A stretch of 64,000 bases of DNA from Acholoe squamosa (GCA_949317995.1 OX439040.1:58190089-58254088); one strand, 5' to 3'; numbered from the stretch's first letter, positions 25,274 to 37,044 are shown. Numbers and translations: made by a program. The notes: generated from the sequence alone by a model not told the origin.

Positions 25274-26650
25274 TATAGCCCAATATTCTCCCATTCAGGT
25301 AAAACCGACCCATACCAGGTGTAGTGAGAGGACGAGGGAACTAGGGGACATAGGGTGGGGGGGGGGGGGGTGGGGGTGAACACATGATGGAAGTCTATTA
25401 AAGAAGTATGGGAAGGAAGACAGAGGGACAGAAAGCCGCCATACAGAGGAAGTTTTGAATGATAACTACCATGGATGTCATGTTGGTGCCATTCCAGGCT
25501 AATCCAATTTTAAAGCTTTTTTTGATTGGTCACTAATCGCAGTATATTGTTAAAGCAAAAAGTCATGCCGAAAGACTACCATATATGTCATGTGCCCATC
25601 ACCATGGAACTTGTTACATATACTAGTTTAGTATCGGTGTGTATGAGGTACTGGTCAGTATGTCCCACCCAATGACCCGATGTATATAGCTTATGACCCC
25701 CCCCCTCCAGGTGAATACACATCCACCTACTGACACACGCTTCTGCTAGGTAAGTGTACCTTTAGGCTATAGATCTATCTATGCGTTTACCTGGCGGCCA
25801 TACGGCCATTCGACCTGGTGGGCCAAAACTACAGGTTAGGTTACCAGTTTTACTCTATTTTTTCTGGGGTTTTTTTTCGTCCTGCGTGATCCAGATATAA
25901 AACATGCTTATTCAGACCACCCGGTTTTTATGGCTATATGAAAAGCGGCATAACAATATCCATATAATTATTCAAAAATGATATGATGTATAACACCTAA
26001 CGACCTATTGCAAGGCACAGCTTCAATTGATTTTGACTTTGAAGTGGAAACACCCTTAAATATGTAGACTTTTTGTATATCTGTATCCAAGTCATGCATA
26101 TAGCAGAAATCACCCAGTGTCCTAACTCACACAGTTAAGTCCCATAGACATAAATAATTGCTGGTGCAGAGACTGAGTTCATTGTCTACATGTATTCATC
26201 AGGTGAATGCCTGTCATACACAGACTGTGTATTGTCTCTGTAAACTTCTGTGACTGTGTACCAGACTCCATCACTATTAGACATACAGAGATCCCTGTCT
26301 GTAGAGACAGCGCAGACACTCAGATATATAAATTATCTGAATTGTATCAAAGTTGTTCTATAAAGGTGATGCCTGGGTAGATATTGCTTTATCTTTTTCC
26401 CCATCTTAAGTTCTAGAATTCTGCTCTAAAGCCCCAACGACTTGCTAATCCAAGACAATAGGTTAGATTATGTTGACCAGAAAGAGAAAATAACTAGAGC
26501 TTAAGATTCCACATAATAGGATGACACTTTTGCTCACACAATCCAGATAAGCATAACTTTCAATTGGTACATAATATAAAAAATGTAAAAAAAACTTACT
26601 GCAGAAGCAGCTCTGGCTCCCTCTATATCCACTTTATCTTTCCTGCCCAT
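11948..26650 (-). CDS. SLC6 Na+/Cl- dependent amino-acid transporter, complete 12-exon coding region
   Basis: Coding exons in transcript order: 26650-26600, 17844-17718, 17483-17349, 16927-16784, 16468-16204, 15101-14969, 14823-14689, 14229-13888, 13629-13501, 13259-13059, 12731-12543 and 12139-11948. All splice sites are GT-AG and phases match, giving 680 residues, the usual SLC6 length. The ATG at 26650 opens a 17-codon first exon. Family marks: [14 protein letters not shown] in TM1 (Gly, not the Asp of monoamine carriers), C-x8-C in extracellular loop 2, [12 protein letters not shown] and ASYNKFHNN in TM6, and [14 protein letters not shown] in TM8. The Gln of TM6 and the Asn/Ser of NCCTS fit the chloride site. 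Loop 2 carries six N-x-T sequons. The C-terminus holds PPAY, a PPxY motif that can bind WW domains. Glycine, proline, GABA or taurine are possible substrates; the exact member is uncertain. Confidence 0.95.
18806..18890. repeat. (TA)n microsatellite, about 85 bp
   Basis: An uninterrupted AT alternation runs from 18806 to 18890. The three long overlapping + strand frames across it (encoding IYIYIY) are artefacts of the repeat. Confidence 0.97.
24314..24366. repeat. (TA)n tract, left flank of an inverted-repeat element
   Basis: About 53 bp of uninterrupted TA ends exactly where the left inverted repeat (GGGCACTTTTCATTTT) begins. Confidence 0.95.
24367..25208. mobile_element. 842-bp inverted-repeat element lying between two TA tracts
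   Basis: The left end (24367-24397) starts GGGCACTTTTCATTTTAGGG and continues GTCTCAACTTT. The right end (25178-25208) is its reverse complement over about 31 bp with two or three mismatches, reading AAAGTTGAGACCCCTAAAAT then GAAAATTGCTC. Both outer edges run straight into (TA)n. No open frame of transposase size is present. A separate 131-bp palindromic MITE sits inside at 24473-24603. Confidence 0.75.
24473..24603. mobile_element. palindromic MITE, copy 1 (131 bp)
   Basis: The ends are AGGGGTGCATCCACTGC and its inverse GCAGTGGACGCACCCCTG. An inner inverted pair (GACGGATGGACCATCCGTC on the left, GACGGATGGTCCATCTGTC on the right) makes most of the element a hairpin. It is flanked by TA at 24471-24472 and 24604-24605. 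A near-identical copy lies at 60873-61005. Confidence 0.85.
25209..25271. repeat. (TA)n tract, right flank of the inverted-repeat element
   Basis: About 63 bp of TA alternation follows directly after the right inverted repeat ending GCTC. Confidence 0.95.
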
Positions 26651-26780
26651 GTTGTAGATGTTGATTTGGAACTTGGAGTCAGTCAGTTTTACTGTATAAA
26701 TTCACTTCTTGGAGTTGTAGACAGGTGTCCTTTACCTGCGCTGAGGTGCTGTGTAGTGGTAGTGAGCGCGGCAAGCACCT
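26651..26780 (-). other. putative 5' UTR of the SLC6 gene
   Basis: This is the sequence between the start codon and the start site predicted about 30 bp below the TATA-like box at 26808. The boundary is an inference and no transcript evidence is available. Confidence 0.35.
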
Positions 26781-26807
26781 CTCTGACTGGCGACATACAG
26801 AGGGATA

Positions 26808-26859
26808 CCCCTTTTATTCAGCGCCCAGTCACAGTCCGCTGGACACTGATCTGACGTCA
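26808..26859 (-). promoter_or_regulatory. candidate SLC6 promoter: TATA-like box and CRE palindrome
   Basis: On the - strand AATAAAAGGGG (26818-26808) resembles a TATA box. About 35 bp upstream is TGACGTCA (26852-26859), a full consensus cAMP-response element. Both lie 160-210 bp upstream of the ATG in locally GC-richer DNA. The motifs are visible; the promoter role is inferred from position. Confidence 0.4.
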
Positions 26860-27629
26860 CCAGATGGGATTCCCCTGGTTTTCCCAGTATGTAGGAGGTG
26901 ACGCTGATAGGGGGAGGCTGCGCACGCAGAAGGGGAACTTCCATATATGGACATCGTCTTGTTTTAATACGCCTGGATGACCCCAGTAGCTATGTATGTA
27001 AATACACTACCTGAAAAAAATAGTAGACTGACTAAAGTCTCATAAAAAGTTCCTAATATAATAATACTATATCTGACCTTTTCCTCATTTTTCTCAAATT
27101 GTGCCCATGCCAAAAAAAAAATCCCTTTATCCTATAGTAAGACCCCCCCCCCGACTCTCATTGATATTATTAGCATTACCACAGTCCCCACTCATGTGTA
27201 TTGGAGTGTATCCAGTGTACTATTGGTATTCTTACATGGGCCATTTTTTCACCACCCTGACAGATATTGCCTTCAAATCTTGTCACCTGGGGTTTCTATA
27301 CGGTGTCATAGGTTATCACAATCATTTTAGCCAAGGAGATAAGGACTCTAACATCATTATTTTTAGTATACATGCTTTTGAGAACAATTTACCCAAACCT
27401 GTGCTAGCTTGAGCTATGAAAGATGGTAGGGAGAGAAAGTGATTGCGCCCTCTTTTTGCAATATCGATGTGAAAATATTATATGAACAGCTTTCATTTTA
27501 CCGGTACACAAAAAATTGTGTATGTGAGTTGTTATTAACCCATGTGGATTTGCAAGTGTTTGGAGGCAATGTTTGTCCACAGGTAACCACCCTATGCCAG
27601 ATCTATGCATGTAAATAGTGCTCCACTGA
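26860..27629. other. upstream flank of the SLC6 gene
   Basis: No gene is recognised. Short open frames (for example 27101-27412 on +) have no recognisable content. A poly-C run lies near 27143. Confidence 0.4.
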
Positions 27630-27894
27630 CCAGGAAGTCATTTCTCAGAAGCTAAGTTTTGAGCACCCCCCAATCGTACTGACCTGGCCTGGATCGGAAG
27701 GGAATTCTTGATTTTACAGGGTCAATCACTATGGCTGGTGCAGATATAGAGGTAAGGGGCATGTATTTGAATAGGCAATCGTAGGTAATACATAATCACC
27801 CAGGGTCAATCAATACGATTGGACTGGATCATAGGGGTGGTTGAAATTGTAGGGAGAGGGGTAGGATCGTAGTGTTTGAGAAATGGCTAGCTGG
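27630..27894 (+). mobile_element. 265-bp inverted-repeat element, copy 1
   Basis: It starts CCAGGAAGTCATTTCTCA and ends TGAGAAATGGCTAGCTGG. The ends are inverted repeats that continue inward (GCTAAG on one side, CGTAGYG on the other). Inside, two stretches beginning GGGTCAAT are each followed by a TACGATYGG-like or diverged sequence. It has no coding capacity. It is the subfamily with AGGGAGAGGGGTAGGATCG near the right end. Confidence 0.85.
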
Positions 27895-29044
27895 CCTACC
27901 ACCCCACTGCAGGATGGAGTCCATGTATGAGAGCCCTCCTATGAGGATTTAACTCCAATACATGGCAAATTCTCAGGGTCCATAATTTTAAATGAGTTCG
28001 GTTCTAGTCTGGATAGAGACAGAATTCCAATGGTTTTATAATCCCTGTACATAATTGTGTATCAGTCCAAATAGGGATAAAAAAAGTGTCCATGTATTTT
28101 GAAATGAGGTGTGGTTTGGAAATAGATTTTTAAACATTCGCAAGTTAGGCTACGTTTTTACATCAACATTTATGTTAACATTTATGTTGTTTTTTTTTGT
28201 GATTTTTTTTCAAGCATTTACCTACCTTAGGCCCTTCCAGAAGCCGTGCACAAGTCTAGTCCGGAAACTGCTTGAGGCCCTAGATACATGCAGGGGTCAC
28301 GTGGTTGTCCTGGATGTTCAGCCAGCGTCCCCTGTCGCCGGAAGCAGCAAAGGACACTAGGTCATTGCCATGCTGTATATATCATTCCATATGCCACCAC
28401 ATTCTGCTCCATGTATTAAAGGCTGTTCTACACCTAGGCCGCCTTGTTCAGAATTCCCTAATAAAGCGCGTTTATTGGTTGTTTCGGCGTTCCACAATGG
28501 CGTTCTACCGAGACAGTGCTGTGTGGGCATTAGGCCTATATGAATAGCAATGTGAAACAAACTGGCCAATAATGGTGAAAACCTTTCAGGCCCTTTACCT
28601 AAGAGGTTCATTCAGGAATACAATAGCGACACAGGCACAGACTCCCTATACCCCAAGTTAACAACGGTATGAGTAACACTCAGAGTAAAGTATTATTTTA
28701 ACTTAAGAATGTAATTGATGTCCATGTTACTTTGAGACCGGAACTAGGGTGCCTCCGAAGTGGAGGGACTAAGACAGTTGTCATCATAATTATCTGGAAA
28801 ATGAGTCACTGCCCATCACCTCCCTGTCGATACAAATGCCTATAATCATCCCTCCGCAGAATATATGCTTACATGGACTGGAATTAATAGTGAGGATTAT
28901 CAAAATTAGAAAAGACATCTTAATTGCGTAATCAAACATAAACTAAGTGTTGCGACCATGGTCTTGAAGGTATGATGCGAGGCTGTTTGGGATATATTTT
29001 AAATCCGATGTTTTCTTATAAAGAAGATGGTCACAATTGCCCTG
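27895..29044. other. intergenic DNA, nothing recognised
   Basis: Short frames only, with no domain or RNA gene seen. A 13-bp palindrome-poor T run lies near 28190. Confidence 0.35.
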
Positions 29045-29394
29045 CTGAACAGGACTCGAGTTGGGAATGTTCACAACTTGGTCAAGGAGAACGTGTTTAT
29101 CTCCTGAAAATATAGACACGCCAGAACATCTTATACTCGAGGAAAAAAAACATGTCCAGTTCCTGGGAATATCCCGAGTCTTTCCTGGGAATATCCCGAG
29201 TCTTTCCTGGGAATATCCCAGTCTTTCCCAAGAAATTCCCGAGCCATTCTCGAGATCTAGAATAGAGAACCTTCCCGAGGATAAGATGTTTTGGCGTGTC
29301 TACATTTTTAGGAGATAATCACATTCTCAATTCTTGTTGTATCCACAAGTGGGGACTCGAGAAATTCCTGAGTAATTCTCGAGATCTTGTTCAG
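29045..29394. mobile_element. 350-bp foldback element with internal tandem repeats
   Basis: The outer ends are CTGAACA (29045) and its inverse TGTTCAG (29394), each followed inward by a CTCGAG palindrome. Strong inner arms lie at about 29087-29144 and 29267-29324: TAGACACGCCAGAACATCTT on the left pairs with AAGATGTTTTGGCGTGTCTA on the right. The middle (29157-29240) holds three near-identical copies of TCCTGGGAATATCCCGAGTC, spaced about 23 bp. Confidence 0.7.
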
Positions 29395-30065
29395 TGGATG
29401 GGATCCACCATCACTCTGGATCGATGAATCAGTCAGCAAAGAAGTATTTTATTTTTACTTCTGAGTGGTGGAGAGGGCTATTCTTCATTCAGACAAAACT
29501 CATTTCTTATGTGCTATATGTCAGAATTAACGTTTTTTGGACTTTTCTTTGAACTGTCTTTTTCTTCTGAATTAAGATAATTGTTCACCAAACGACACCT
29601 ATTTTTCAAACGATTTGGCATATCATACCAATTAATCGAAATTATCAGTTACGCCATGAGCTAGCACACAATTACATTTACTGGGAGTAGGGACCTAGAT
29701 GCACCCTGCACTAAGGGCCCTTTTCGCAGCATATATGTAACTCCTGCCGAATGAAACCAGCCCCGGTCCCCGTTAGTAGGTCACACGCCGCTATATATAG
29801 TCCGACACTCTATATATGGGACTTCCGAGTTCAGATGAGATCTCATCTGAATCTAATGCTGTTGGCAATGATACTGGAATAAAAAAAAGATTTGGGATTA
29901 ATAATGAACCAAATAATCATACTCCAAGCTCTAATAGAACTAGAAACAATTAAAGGGCTAAGGATAGTGTCCCTACGCTGTCCTCAGTGACTTACGGCCG
30001 GCATATGGAGCTGATACCATGCATCAAGGTTATCTTAAAGAGACACACCACGATACATCGGTGAG
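29395..30065. other. intergenic DNA, nothing recognised
   Basis: AT-rich sequence with no supported feature. Confidence 0.35.
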
Positions 30066-30850
30066 TTATGATAACCCATGTTTCTCGGACAATGTAGAAT
30101 AAATTTCATTAGACCGTAGACCTTCCCTTCTTATTACCTGGTCAATATTTGCTGGAACTTGAGACATCTTGTAGATAAAAGACAGCAACAAGCGATCTCT
30201 TCTGCACATCAAGGTAGGAATAGCAGCATCATCATACATCTCCTCTTCACTCAAGGTTTTCCCTCTGAAGCAGGTTTTGAGTCCTCTCAGCTGAAGGCGA
30301 TCAAGTTTATTAACAAGCCCTTCACTAGCACCTTCGTGAACAAAACTAGCATAGTCCATCAAACTTTGACCATATACTTATAAATTAGAATACTGGAGTG
30401 CTCTGTTAACAAATGCTGTAATTTACTAAAGGTAAATAACCTATGATTAACCTTTGAAATTAAGTCTTTAATCGCAGGTCCAAAACTCAAACTCGAATCT
30501 AATTATAAACCCAAATACGGGTAAGTCTCGACCATATCAATAGGCTTATCATATAGTGTGAATACATGTCGTTGTTTTCGTACTTTCGACATCTTTTGAA
30601 CACTGCCAAATCATGCAGTTTTGGTTTTAGAAACATTAACTGTCAAACTCTTATTCACACACCAACTACCTAACTTTTCCAGATCTTCCTGCAAGCAACT
30701 CACAATTAAGTAAGGTTTATTATTGCTGGTATACAACACCAGATCATCAGCATAGAGAATGTACTTACAATTTTTCAGAGAATTACAGACGTCATTAATA
30801 TAAAAAATAAACAATAACGTCCATGTCCATTGCAACCCATGTTTCACGAT
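30066..30850 (-). pseudogene. truncated non-LTR retrotransposon reverse transcriptase
   Basis: Conceptual translation on the - strand runs from the RT palm to the C-terminal region of a LINE-type polyprotein. The catalytic YADD lies in LYADDLVLYTS (about 30757-30725), after FYINDVCNSL. A thumb-like YLGL..LDSSLSFGPAI stretch follows near 30500, and then a C-terminal block with LLRR-type residues (30362-30066). At least two in-frame stops interrupt it. The endonuclease and most of the RT are missing, so this is a 5'-truncated dead copy. The layout suggests a Jockey/CR1/L2-like clade, but the clade is not certain. Confidence 0.75.
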
Positions 30851-31725
30851 GTTATATCACGTTATTTCATGCAACACAGGGTAGGGATGAAATGTAAATA
30901 AATTTGCTTTATATCTTGACATACATACACACCCTAAATATTCCTTGTTTTTTACTGCCGACAACGGATAACGACAATGGGTAAACGTTAACTTTGAAAT
31001 TAAAGTCTAGTCATCCTTTTAGGGACATGTTACACCAGGTATATGGACAACGATATGTAGATTAAGGAAGAAATAGTGTTGTTGTTGAAATATTTTATTT
31101 TGCTATAACCTGTCGTAATAGATTATGAATATATACACATGATTGACTTTGATATCAATTCTCAAAAATATTCCATCTCATTATTTTCTGTGATAAGCCA
31201 TGTCTCGTGACTAAAATAGTTTTGGCCCATGTTTAATAAGGAGTTCAACACTATACGCAAACATCATTTCATATGGCAATTTCTAGCATTAGAAAGAGGC
31301 CAAATATATCTACTTCTTTCAGTAAGAGGAAGCAGCTTGTGTGATATTTCATAATACAGAGTCAGATATAGCATTGTTGATTCCCCGGTATCTTATGTGT
31401 TTCTGAGTATAGCTTGTTGTTTGTTATCGTGGTTGACCACCAGAAGTGCCTTGTTCCATCCCAGTTCGTGCTGCATTAATCTGCAAAGGTCCGCTTAAGG
31501 CTACATATATAACTGATGTTTCTATGACTATATCTAAATATAATTCAGGATGTTATGTGTCATTTTGTTTATTTATTGCTCATAGATAACTTGGAGGGGT
31601 GGTGTTCTCTAGTAATTGTCATTTATTTATCTACCAAATTCCTGTTTCTCGTCTCCTCACGATCAAATAATCCGATATACAGATCATTTGGGAATTCCAA
31701 TAGGTGTGTCAATGAGTTAACGTTT

Positions 31726-31727
<2 letters not shown>
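30851..31727. other. intergenic DNA, nothing recognised
   Basis: AT-rich; no feature supported. Confidence 0.35.
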
Positions 31728-31778
<51 letters not shown>

Positions 31779-31845
31779 GGCTCTCTCTCTCTCTATTTCT
31801 CTCTATCTCTGTCTGTCTGTCTCTCTCTCTGTCTCTCTCTCTGTC

Positions 31846-31899
<54 letters not shown>

Positions 31900-31905
31900 A
31901 CTCTC
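31728..31905. repeat. (CT)n microsatellite with interruptions
   Basis: About 175 bp of CT alternation (GA on the - strand) is broken by GTCT, ATTTCT and TGCCTGG interruptions. The overlapping open frames on both strands (Leu/Ser and Arg/Glu alternation) come from the repeat. Confidence 0.97.
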
Positions 31906-34573
31906 CATCTCTCCATCTACCCACAGCTGAGATTTTCAATGGCACTATATTGTGCAAAAGACATGCCTATTGCTAAAAACGTACTCGCAATGGTAGCATT
32001 TTTACAACCAGACCTTGTGAGCCTTAAATTTTGTTTATGTTGTATTGATGAACAGTTTAAGTAGGCCTTAGTACCTACTTTCAGAACCAAGCATCCAGGA
32101 CAAAAAGTCCCGGAAGTTGTGCCCTCATCTTGGCACCCTTCCCAGCAGGTAAGAATGCCAAAAGGACTGACTCAGTGACTTCATGTACATGTGAGACGTA
32201 TATAATTATAAACTTAGGTTCTCTTCACAAGCTACTTTACGACAGCTTTAGGTATACAACTCCATTTGACTGATGGTGGGGAGTGTCATACTAGGGATAT
32301 GTGTATGATCAAGGTGTCATATGAGGAATATCATATGTCTAGTGGCTATAAGGATTAAGAATATCAAGCTCTTATGTTGTATTCCAGTTATCACTGTTTT
32401 ATTCAAGGTTTAGGCAGTATTTATGTATCAGTAATACAAATGTCAATACACAGGTAATTCACACACAGTAAATGTAATAAGTGTTCCATTCTTATGTATA
32501 ATAGTAATAATACATTGTCCAATATAGGTTCTAGGTGGGTTCTCACAACCTAGCTCCTGGCCTGCTGATAGAGGGATAATATAAAATATAGCAAACTTAA
32601 CCCTTTTATAGATAGATGGAAGAAGATAGCCTCTGGCCACAAGTGGGGTTTAGTCCTATGTCTGTCTGACATAGTTTAACCCAGCAGAGTGTTCTTGTGG
32701 CAGATGCATGGCAGGCTCAGGAGAGCTGTACTGGAGATGATGTCAATGAGGTGGTTCTCTGGATACTGACTGGATGGAAGGTAGGGTTGAGCTTAAATAG
32801 CCAACCCTAGCATCCTTCCTCTAGACTAGCTGGAGCCAACAGCAACTGCCACTGCTATTGTCCATTAGTGCTGAGTCTTTCATGTCCATGGGGGTACATA
32901 GGACGCCCCCATCATCAGTGCGGTGCCCCCATTGTCCCACTCGGTTTGGCATGTTCAGCAGCCCGTAACTCAGCCTTTTATGCAACTGCACACTTGTAAC
33001 TGAGCGTGTGGAGAGGGGTACCTGTCAGCTCCCCGCACCTTGCTGTGCATGTGCACAAGTTGTGCCAGTTTGTCTGTGGCGCACCGAGAGCTCAAAACAC
33101 TCTCAGTGGCCTAGCTTCCTAATAATGGGACTTTTGCACCTGATTAAAACCATGAGATGCGTCTTGTCTAGGTGCATCCGGGCCATGTCCATTATCTGGG
33201 CCATGACATCTGTGAGACTGCGTTAGTGCCGTTGGAAGTTCACAACGCCGTCACCTCTATAGCCTATTGTTAGTGTATGGTGTTCAGCAGCCTGTGACAG
33301 CGGTCTGGCTTGTCCTTAGATAATTATATACACCATTGTCCAAGGTCAGTGAACCATAAGGTTGGACCTTTTGGACCTTAAACATTAAATATACTATTGT
33401 TCATGTGCAGTGAACCATGAAGTCTGTTGCTTTGGTTCTTAACATTATATATATTCACATAGCTGTTGATCAGTGGACCATGAACGCTCATATGGAGTTA
33501 AATGTATTAATGCCTCATATTATATGCATTAATACAATCAGATGTTACAATTTATGGCATTATTAAAGTGTACACGATAGGAGTCCCCAGTCAGATTCTT
33601 AAAAATCTTAAAACTGGTAGTTTTGTCCACCAGGTAAGATTATCTAAGATTCCAAGAAAATTATTTTTAGCTGTGTAGCTGCCATGTGTCATGTCTAGGT
33701 CTTTGTTTACGCATAGGCAGATTAACTTAAGGTCGTCCACATACCCCACAAAATAGAAGGCCTTATGCAAATAGGTTTACTGATGAAAAACATTCCCCAC
33801 AAACTGATGCAACGATTTGACAATGTAAACCTTTTTTTACGTCCGATCTTTGGGGTGGACGTCTCAAGGTGTGTGGACGTCTTTAGGTCAACCTATCCTA
33901 AGAAATTCGTATTAGCAGCCTATTACACTTTTAAAAAAAATCCTTAAAGTAGGATATATCATAGGGGCCTTATATACAAGAGGCATTTCGAAAGTCTTAG
34001 TGTTCTAAATCCATAGCTTAGTATATACACTGTGCGAAAGGCATCCTGTAGTATGTAGTAAGGTGTAACTTTTCTGTGCCTGTCCCTTTTCTTTATTTTT
34101 TTTATTATTAATACTTTTTTAGGGGGGGCTGTTTGTGGGACAGGTCATTATTCCAGAGCTGAAATAACACGCCGGTGGCTTATGTAAGGAGTCTGGGACC
34201 GGTCAGTGACAATGATTATTGAGAAATCCTAAAAGTTCAACTTAATATAGGATTCCATGCATCTCTGGTAGTCTATACTGTGTACCTGACAGATCGCACG
34301 CTTGAGTGACCAAACCCCGGGACCAAACAGACTGGGACTGTCCAATATCCGGGATGGGTGATATTTGCATGAGCTAACCAGGAGGGAGAAGAATGAGACC
34401 GAAGACACTATTAGGTTTAGCAATAATATAGACTTGAAGAACAGGACCTTGTTTCAATAGATTCTACGACAGGTTCAGCCAGCTACGACTGGAGATGGGC
34501 CAAATCTTAGCGGCTGATCTTAGGATTTTGGCCATAGTGACCAAATAGCTGGCTACATTACTGGATGATTGTA
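31906..34573. other. intergenic DNA with low-copy degenerate repeats
   Basis: No gene is recognised. At 33320-33490 a loose triplication has stretches resembling CAGTGAACCATRARG spaced about 65-70 bp. A GC-richer stretch at 32870-33240 has short frames on both strands, broken by stops, with no known motif. Confidence 0.35.
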
Positions 34574-34837
34574 CTGGAAGTCATTTCTCAAACGCTAAGT
34601 TTTGGGCAGCCCCAGATCGTACCACCCTGACCAGGATCGGAAGGGGATTCTAGGGTTTACAGGGTCAATCACTACGATCGGTGCAGATATAGAGCAGGAA
34701 GGCATGCACCTGTATAGGCAATTGTAGCTAATACAGGGTCACCCACTCCCCCTTACTACGATCTGACTGGATTGTAGGGGGTGGGCAGAACGTAGTGGGG
34801 TGGCCCAGATCGTAGCGTTTGAGAAATACCTAGCTGC
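34574..34837 (+). mobile_element. 265-bp inverted-repeat element, copy 2
   Basis: The left end CTGGAAGTCATTTCTCAAAC continues GCTAAG, and the right end is GTAGCGTTTGAGAAATACC then TAGCTG. It belongs to the subfamily with the internal CCACTCCCCCTTACTACGAT stretch, shared with the copies at 37045 and 42575. Confidence 0.85.
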
Positions 34838-35326
34838 CTGCTGGCTAAATAGCCACCAGAGCAGTGACTCAGTAAGGGGTGCCTGTATGATAGCCCTCTA
34901 TGTGAATAATTAGTGGGTAGTCTTAGCTGCTGCCCTCTACGCTCCATTGCTCAAATGTAGCCAATCTGTGCTCTTTGCTTTGTAATCATATTAGTACTCT
35001 CTATATATAGCCTAATGATCCAAAAGGTGTTTACCCCAGGCCACTCACAGAGGTTGAGGATCCTTCCTAAATATAGCATCCCTGGCCTCAATCATCCTCT
35101 GAGAGATTGTGGGATCATAACATCTATGCATTTTTGATCTAGCCTATGCATGAATTTTGCAATATTATTCCAAATAATTATGTTGTACATTATATATGTG
35201 GACTCCTAGAAAGAAATAAGCAGTATGCAGAATCATGACCATTGACCTTATTTAAAACTATGATCCATTTTCATGAGAATTGACCATGTGTATGACAGTG
35301 TAACCAGGTGGGATCACCTTTATATA
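34838..35326. other. intergenic DNA, nothing recognised
   Basis: AT-rich; no feature supported. Confidence 0.35.
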
Positions 35327-35615
35327 GTTAGGGACGAGCCATTTATTGCCAGGTGCAGATTTTTACCGACAAAAATGATTGCGACCCCCCCTAAAAACTG
35401 ATTTTGCAAAATGCCCCCCCCCCAAACCATATACACACATGGAATGACGGGTTGCATTGGGTATTTGAATTTCCCATATTTAGTTCCCCCCCCCCCCCAG
35501 TGTGAAGGTTTATTAGGTTTTGCCCCCCACCCTGCCAAGGGAGTCATTTTCAAAATGACCCCCCTATATTTAACACCCCCCCCCCCAACCTGGCAATAAA
35601 TAACTCGTCCCTTAC
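35327..35615. mobile_element. MITE-like element rich in C runs (289 bp)
   Basis: The left end is GTTAGGGACGAGCCATTTAT then TGCCAGG. The right end, on the - strand, is GTAAGGGACGAGTTATTTAT then TGCCAGG, so the inverted repeats span about 28 bp with few mismatches. The interior has several runs of 9-14 C. No coding potential. Target duplication is not obvious. Confidence 0.7.
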
Positions 35616-37044
35616 TGCAGCCATATGCTCATTTGAACACAGGAGTGTGTACTAGACCATGAAGGGGGTATGACTGGTCACTATGTAGCCAATAGTGGCT
35701 CCTATGACTGGGTGCTATGACTTCATAGTGGTGGGTATTGAGTCAGTAGTTGAATAAATAGCAGCTACTATTTTGAGGCCTGTACTGTAGCTCACTATGT
35801 AGTCACTGGTATGGAGTCATTTCTTATACATCCCACTACAATTTAAGGCAATCCTGTCATGGAAACTATTGAAACACGCTCCAGGTGGCTATGGTAAAGT
35901 GGCGACGAAACGGGCGACGAAATTCACAGAGAAACAACGGTGTATTAGGCTGGTGATAGAATTCGGCTATATACATGTACATGTATATATAAAGGTCTAC
36001 GGGAATGGTTTCAGGAGGGCATTTCAAAACCATAGCTATAGATATCGTTTTGAAATGCCCTGCTGATACTATATTAATTAGGCCAGTAGTCACTTCCCTT
36101 CCGTTCCTCATTATCCCCTCCTCTTTGATATCAAAAGTAATAGATTTTCAGCAAGAACCTGACGTCTGTGTCTGCAGAATGTATCCTATCTACGTTATAT
36201 AATTATACCAAACTAGGGGGAAACAATATTGAGCAGTGAGATAATTCCCTTCAATCAGCTGAAGCTGATTACCAGTGGTTAGCACTGATGGTGATAACAG
36301 TTATCAGATGGGTACCACCTACCAAGTTGGTATAGGAACCTGCAACCTCGGGATAGGCCTCTGCTATCAGTTTTGATGTACAGTACATGTAAATATTATA
36401 CACCAATGCAATGCCTACAAGAAGTCTTCCAATGCTTCATTGGTGCATCATTGTGGTGTTGAATCGACCCGATTATAGTCAGAATGACACATGTAGCATT
36501 ATACTATTGATTACCAAACCAGGTTGAGCCATTCAATATTCATTTTTGAAGATAAGAATAAAATTTCAATTTTAGATTAATACTAGTGTTTGCCCGTCAA
36601 TGCCTATTTTGAAATTTCCAGATTGAATATGGAAAGCAAAGCTTATAGCTTGTTATACTTTACATAGAAGGACTACATTCTGTATATTCCAGTGGTCCTC
36701 ACGATTCTCCCACACCTGGGTCAAAAAATTGTCTTATGTTAGACTATACAATGTACCAATACATGTCTATAGGCTTACCCATCATGTCCCAAATGTTTGA
36801 TCACTAGATCACAGTACCTATATATGATGATGAAACCTAACTTCCTGACATTAAACCATCATTTTAGCCTTATTCCGGTGTAGCTGCATGTGAGTCATGT
36901 GGTCTATCCTCGTGAGTATAGCATATACACAATGTATACTATGTGAGTCAGTGAGCTGCTTATTTTTACCCTACATTTATTGTGGGTTCCTACCCGTTCT
37001 TACTTCTTTATCCCACATTTAGACTACTGATTTAGGCCCAGTGT
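35616..37044. other. intergenic DNA with one perfect short hairpin
   Basis: No gene is recognised apart from the hairpin at 36016-36061, listed separately. Confidence 0.35.
36016..36061. repeat. perfect 15-bp hairpin with 16-nt loop
   Basis: AGGGCATTTCAAAAC at 36016-36030 and its exact inverse GTTTTGAAATGCCCT at 36047-36061 flank the loop CATAGCTATAGATATC. Such a stem could come from a small transposon or a structured RNA; nothing shows transcription. Confidence 0.6.

Larger units (their letters stand above)
17845..26599 (-). other. first intron of the SLC6 gene (8.8 kb)
   Basis: This intron separates the 17-codon first exon from the TM1 exon and is far longer than the others. It holds the three TA microsatellites, a 0.84-kb inverted-repeat element with a nested palindromic MITE, a homopolymer-T stretch near 22100, and G or C runs near 20551, 22654, 22733, 25357 and 25700. 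I saw no exon in it. Intervals 18900-24310 and 25380-26590 contain nothing else I can name. Confidence 0.7.

Noticed and set aside
31555..32064. 169-codon + strand frame rich in Leu-Ser, and its antisense Arg-Glu frame
   Set aside because: Product of the (CT)n repeat, not a protein.
32870..33240. GC-richer stretch with frames on both strands
   Set aside because: Stops interrupt each frame and no known motif appears, so it is left as intergenic.
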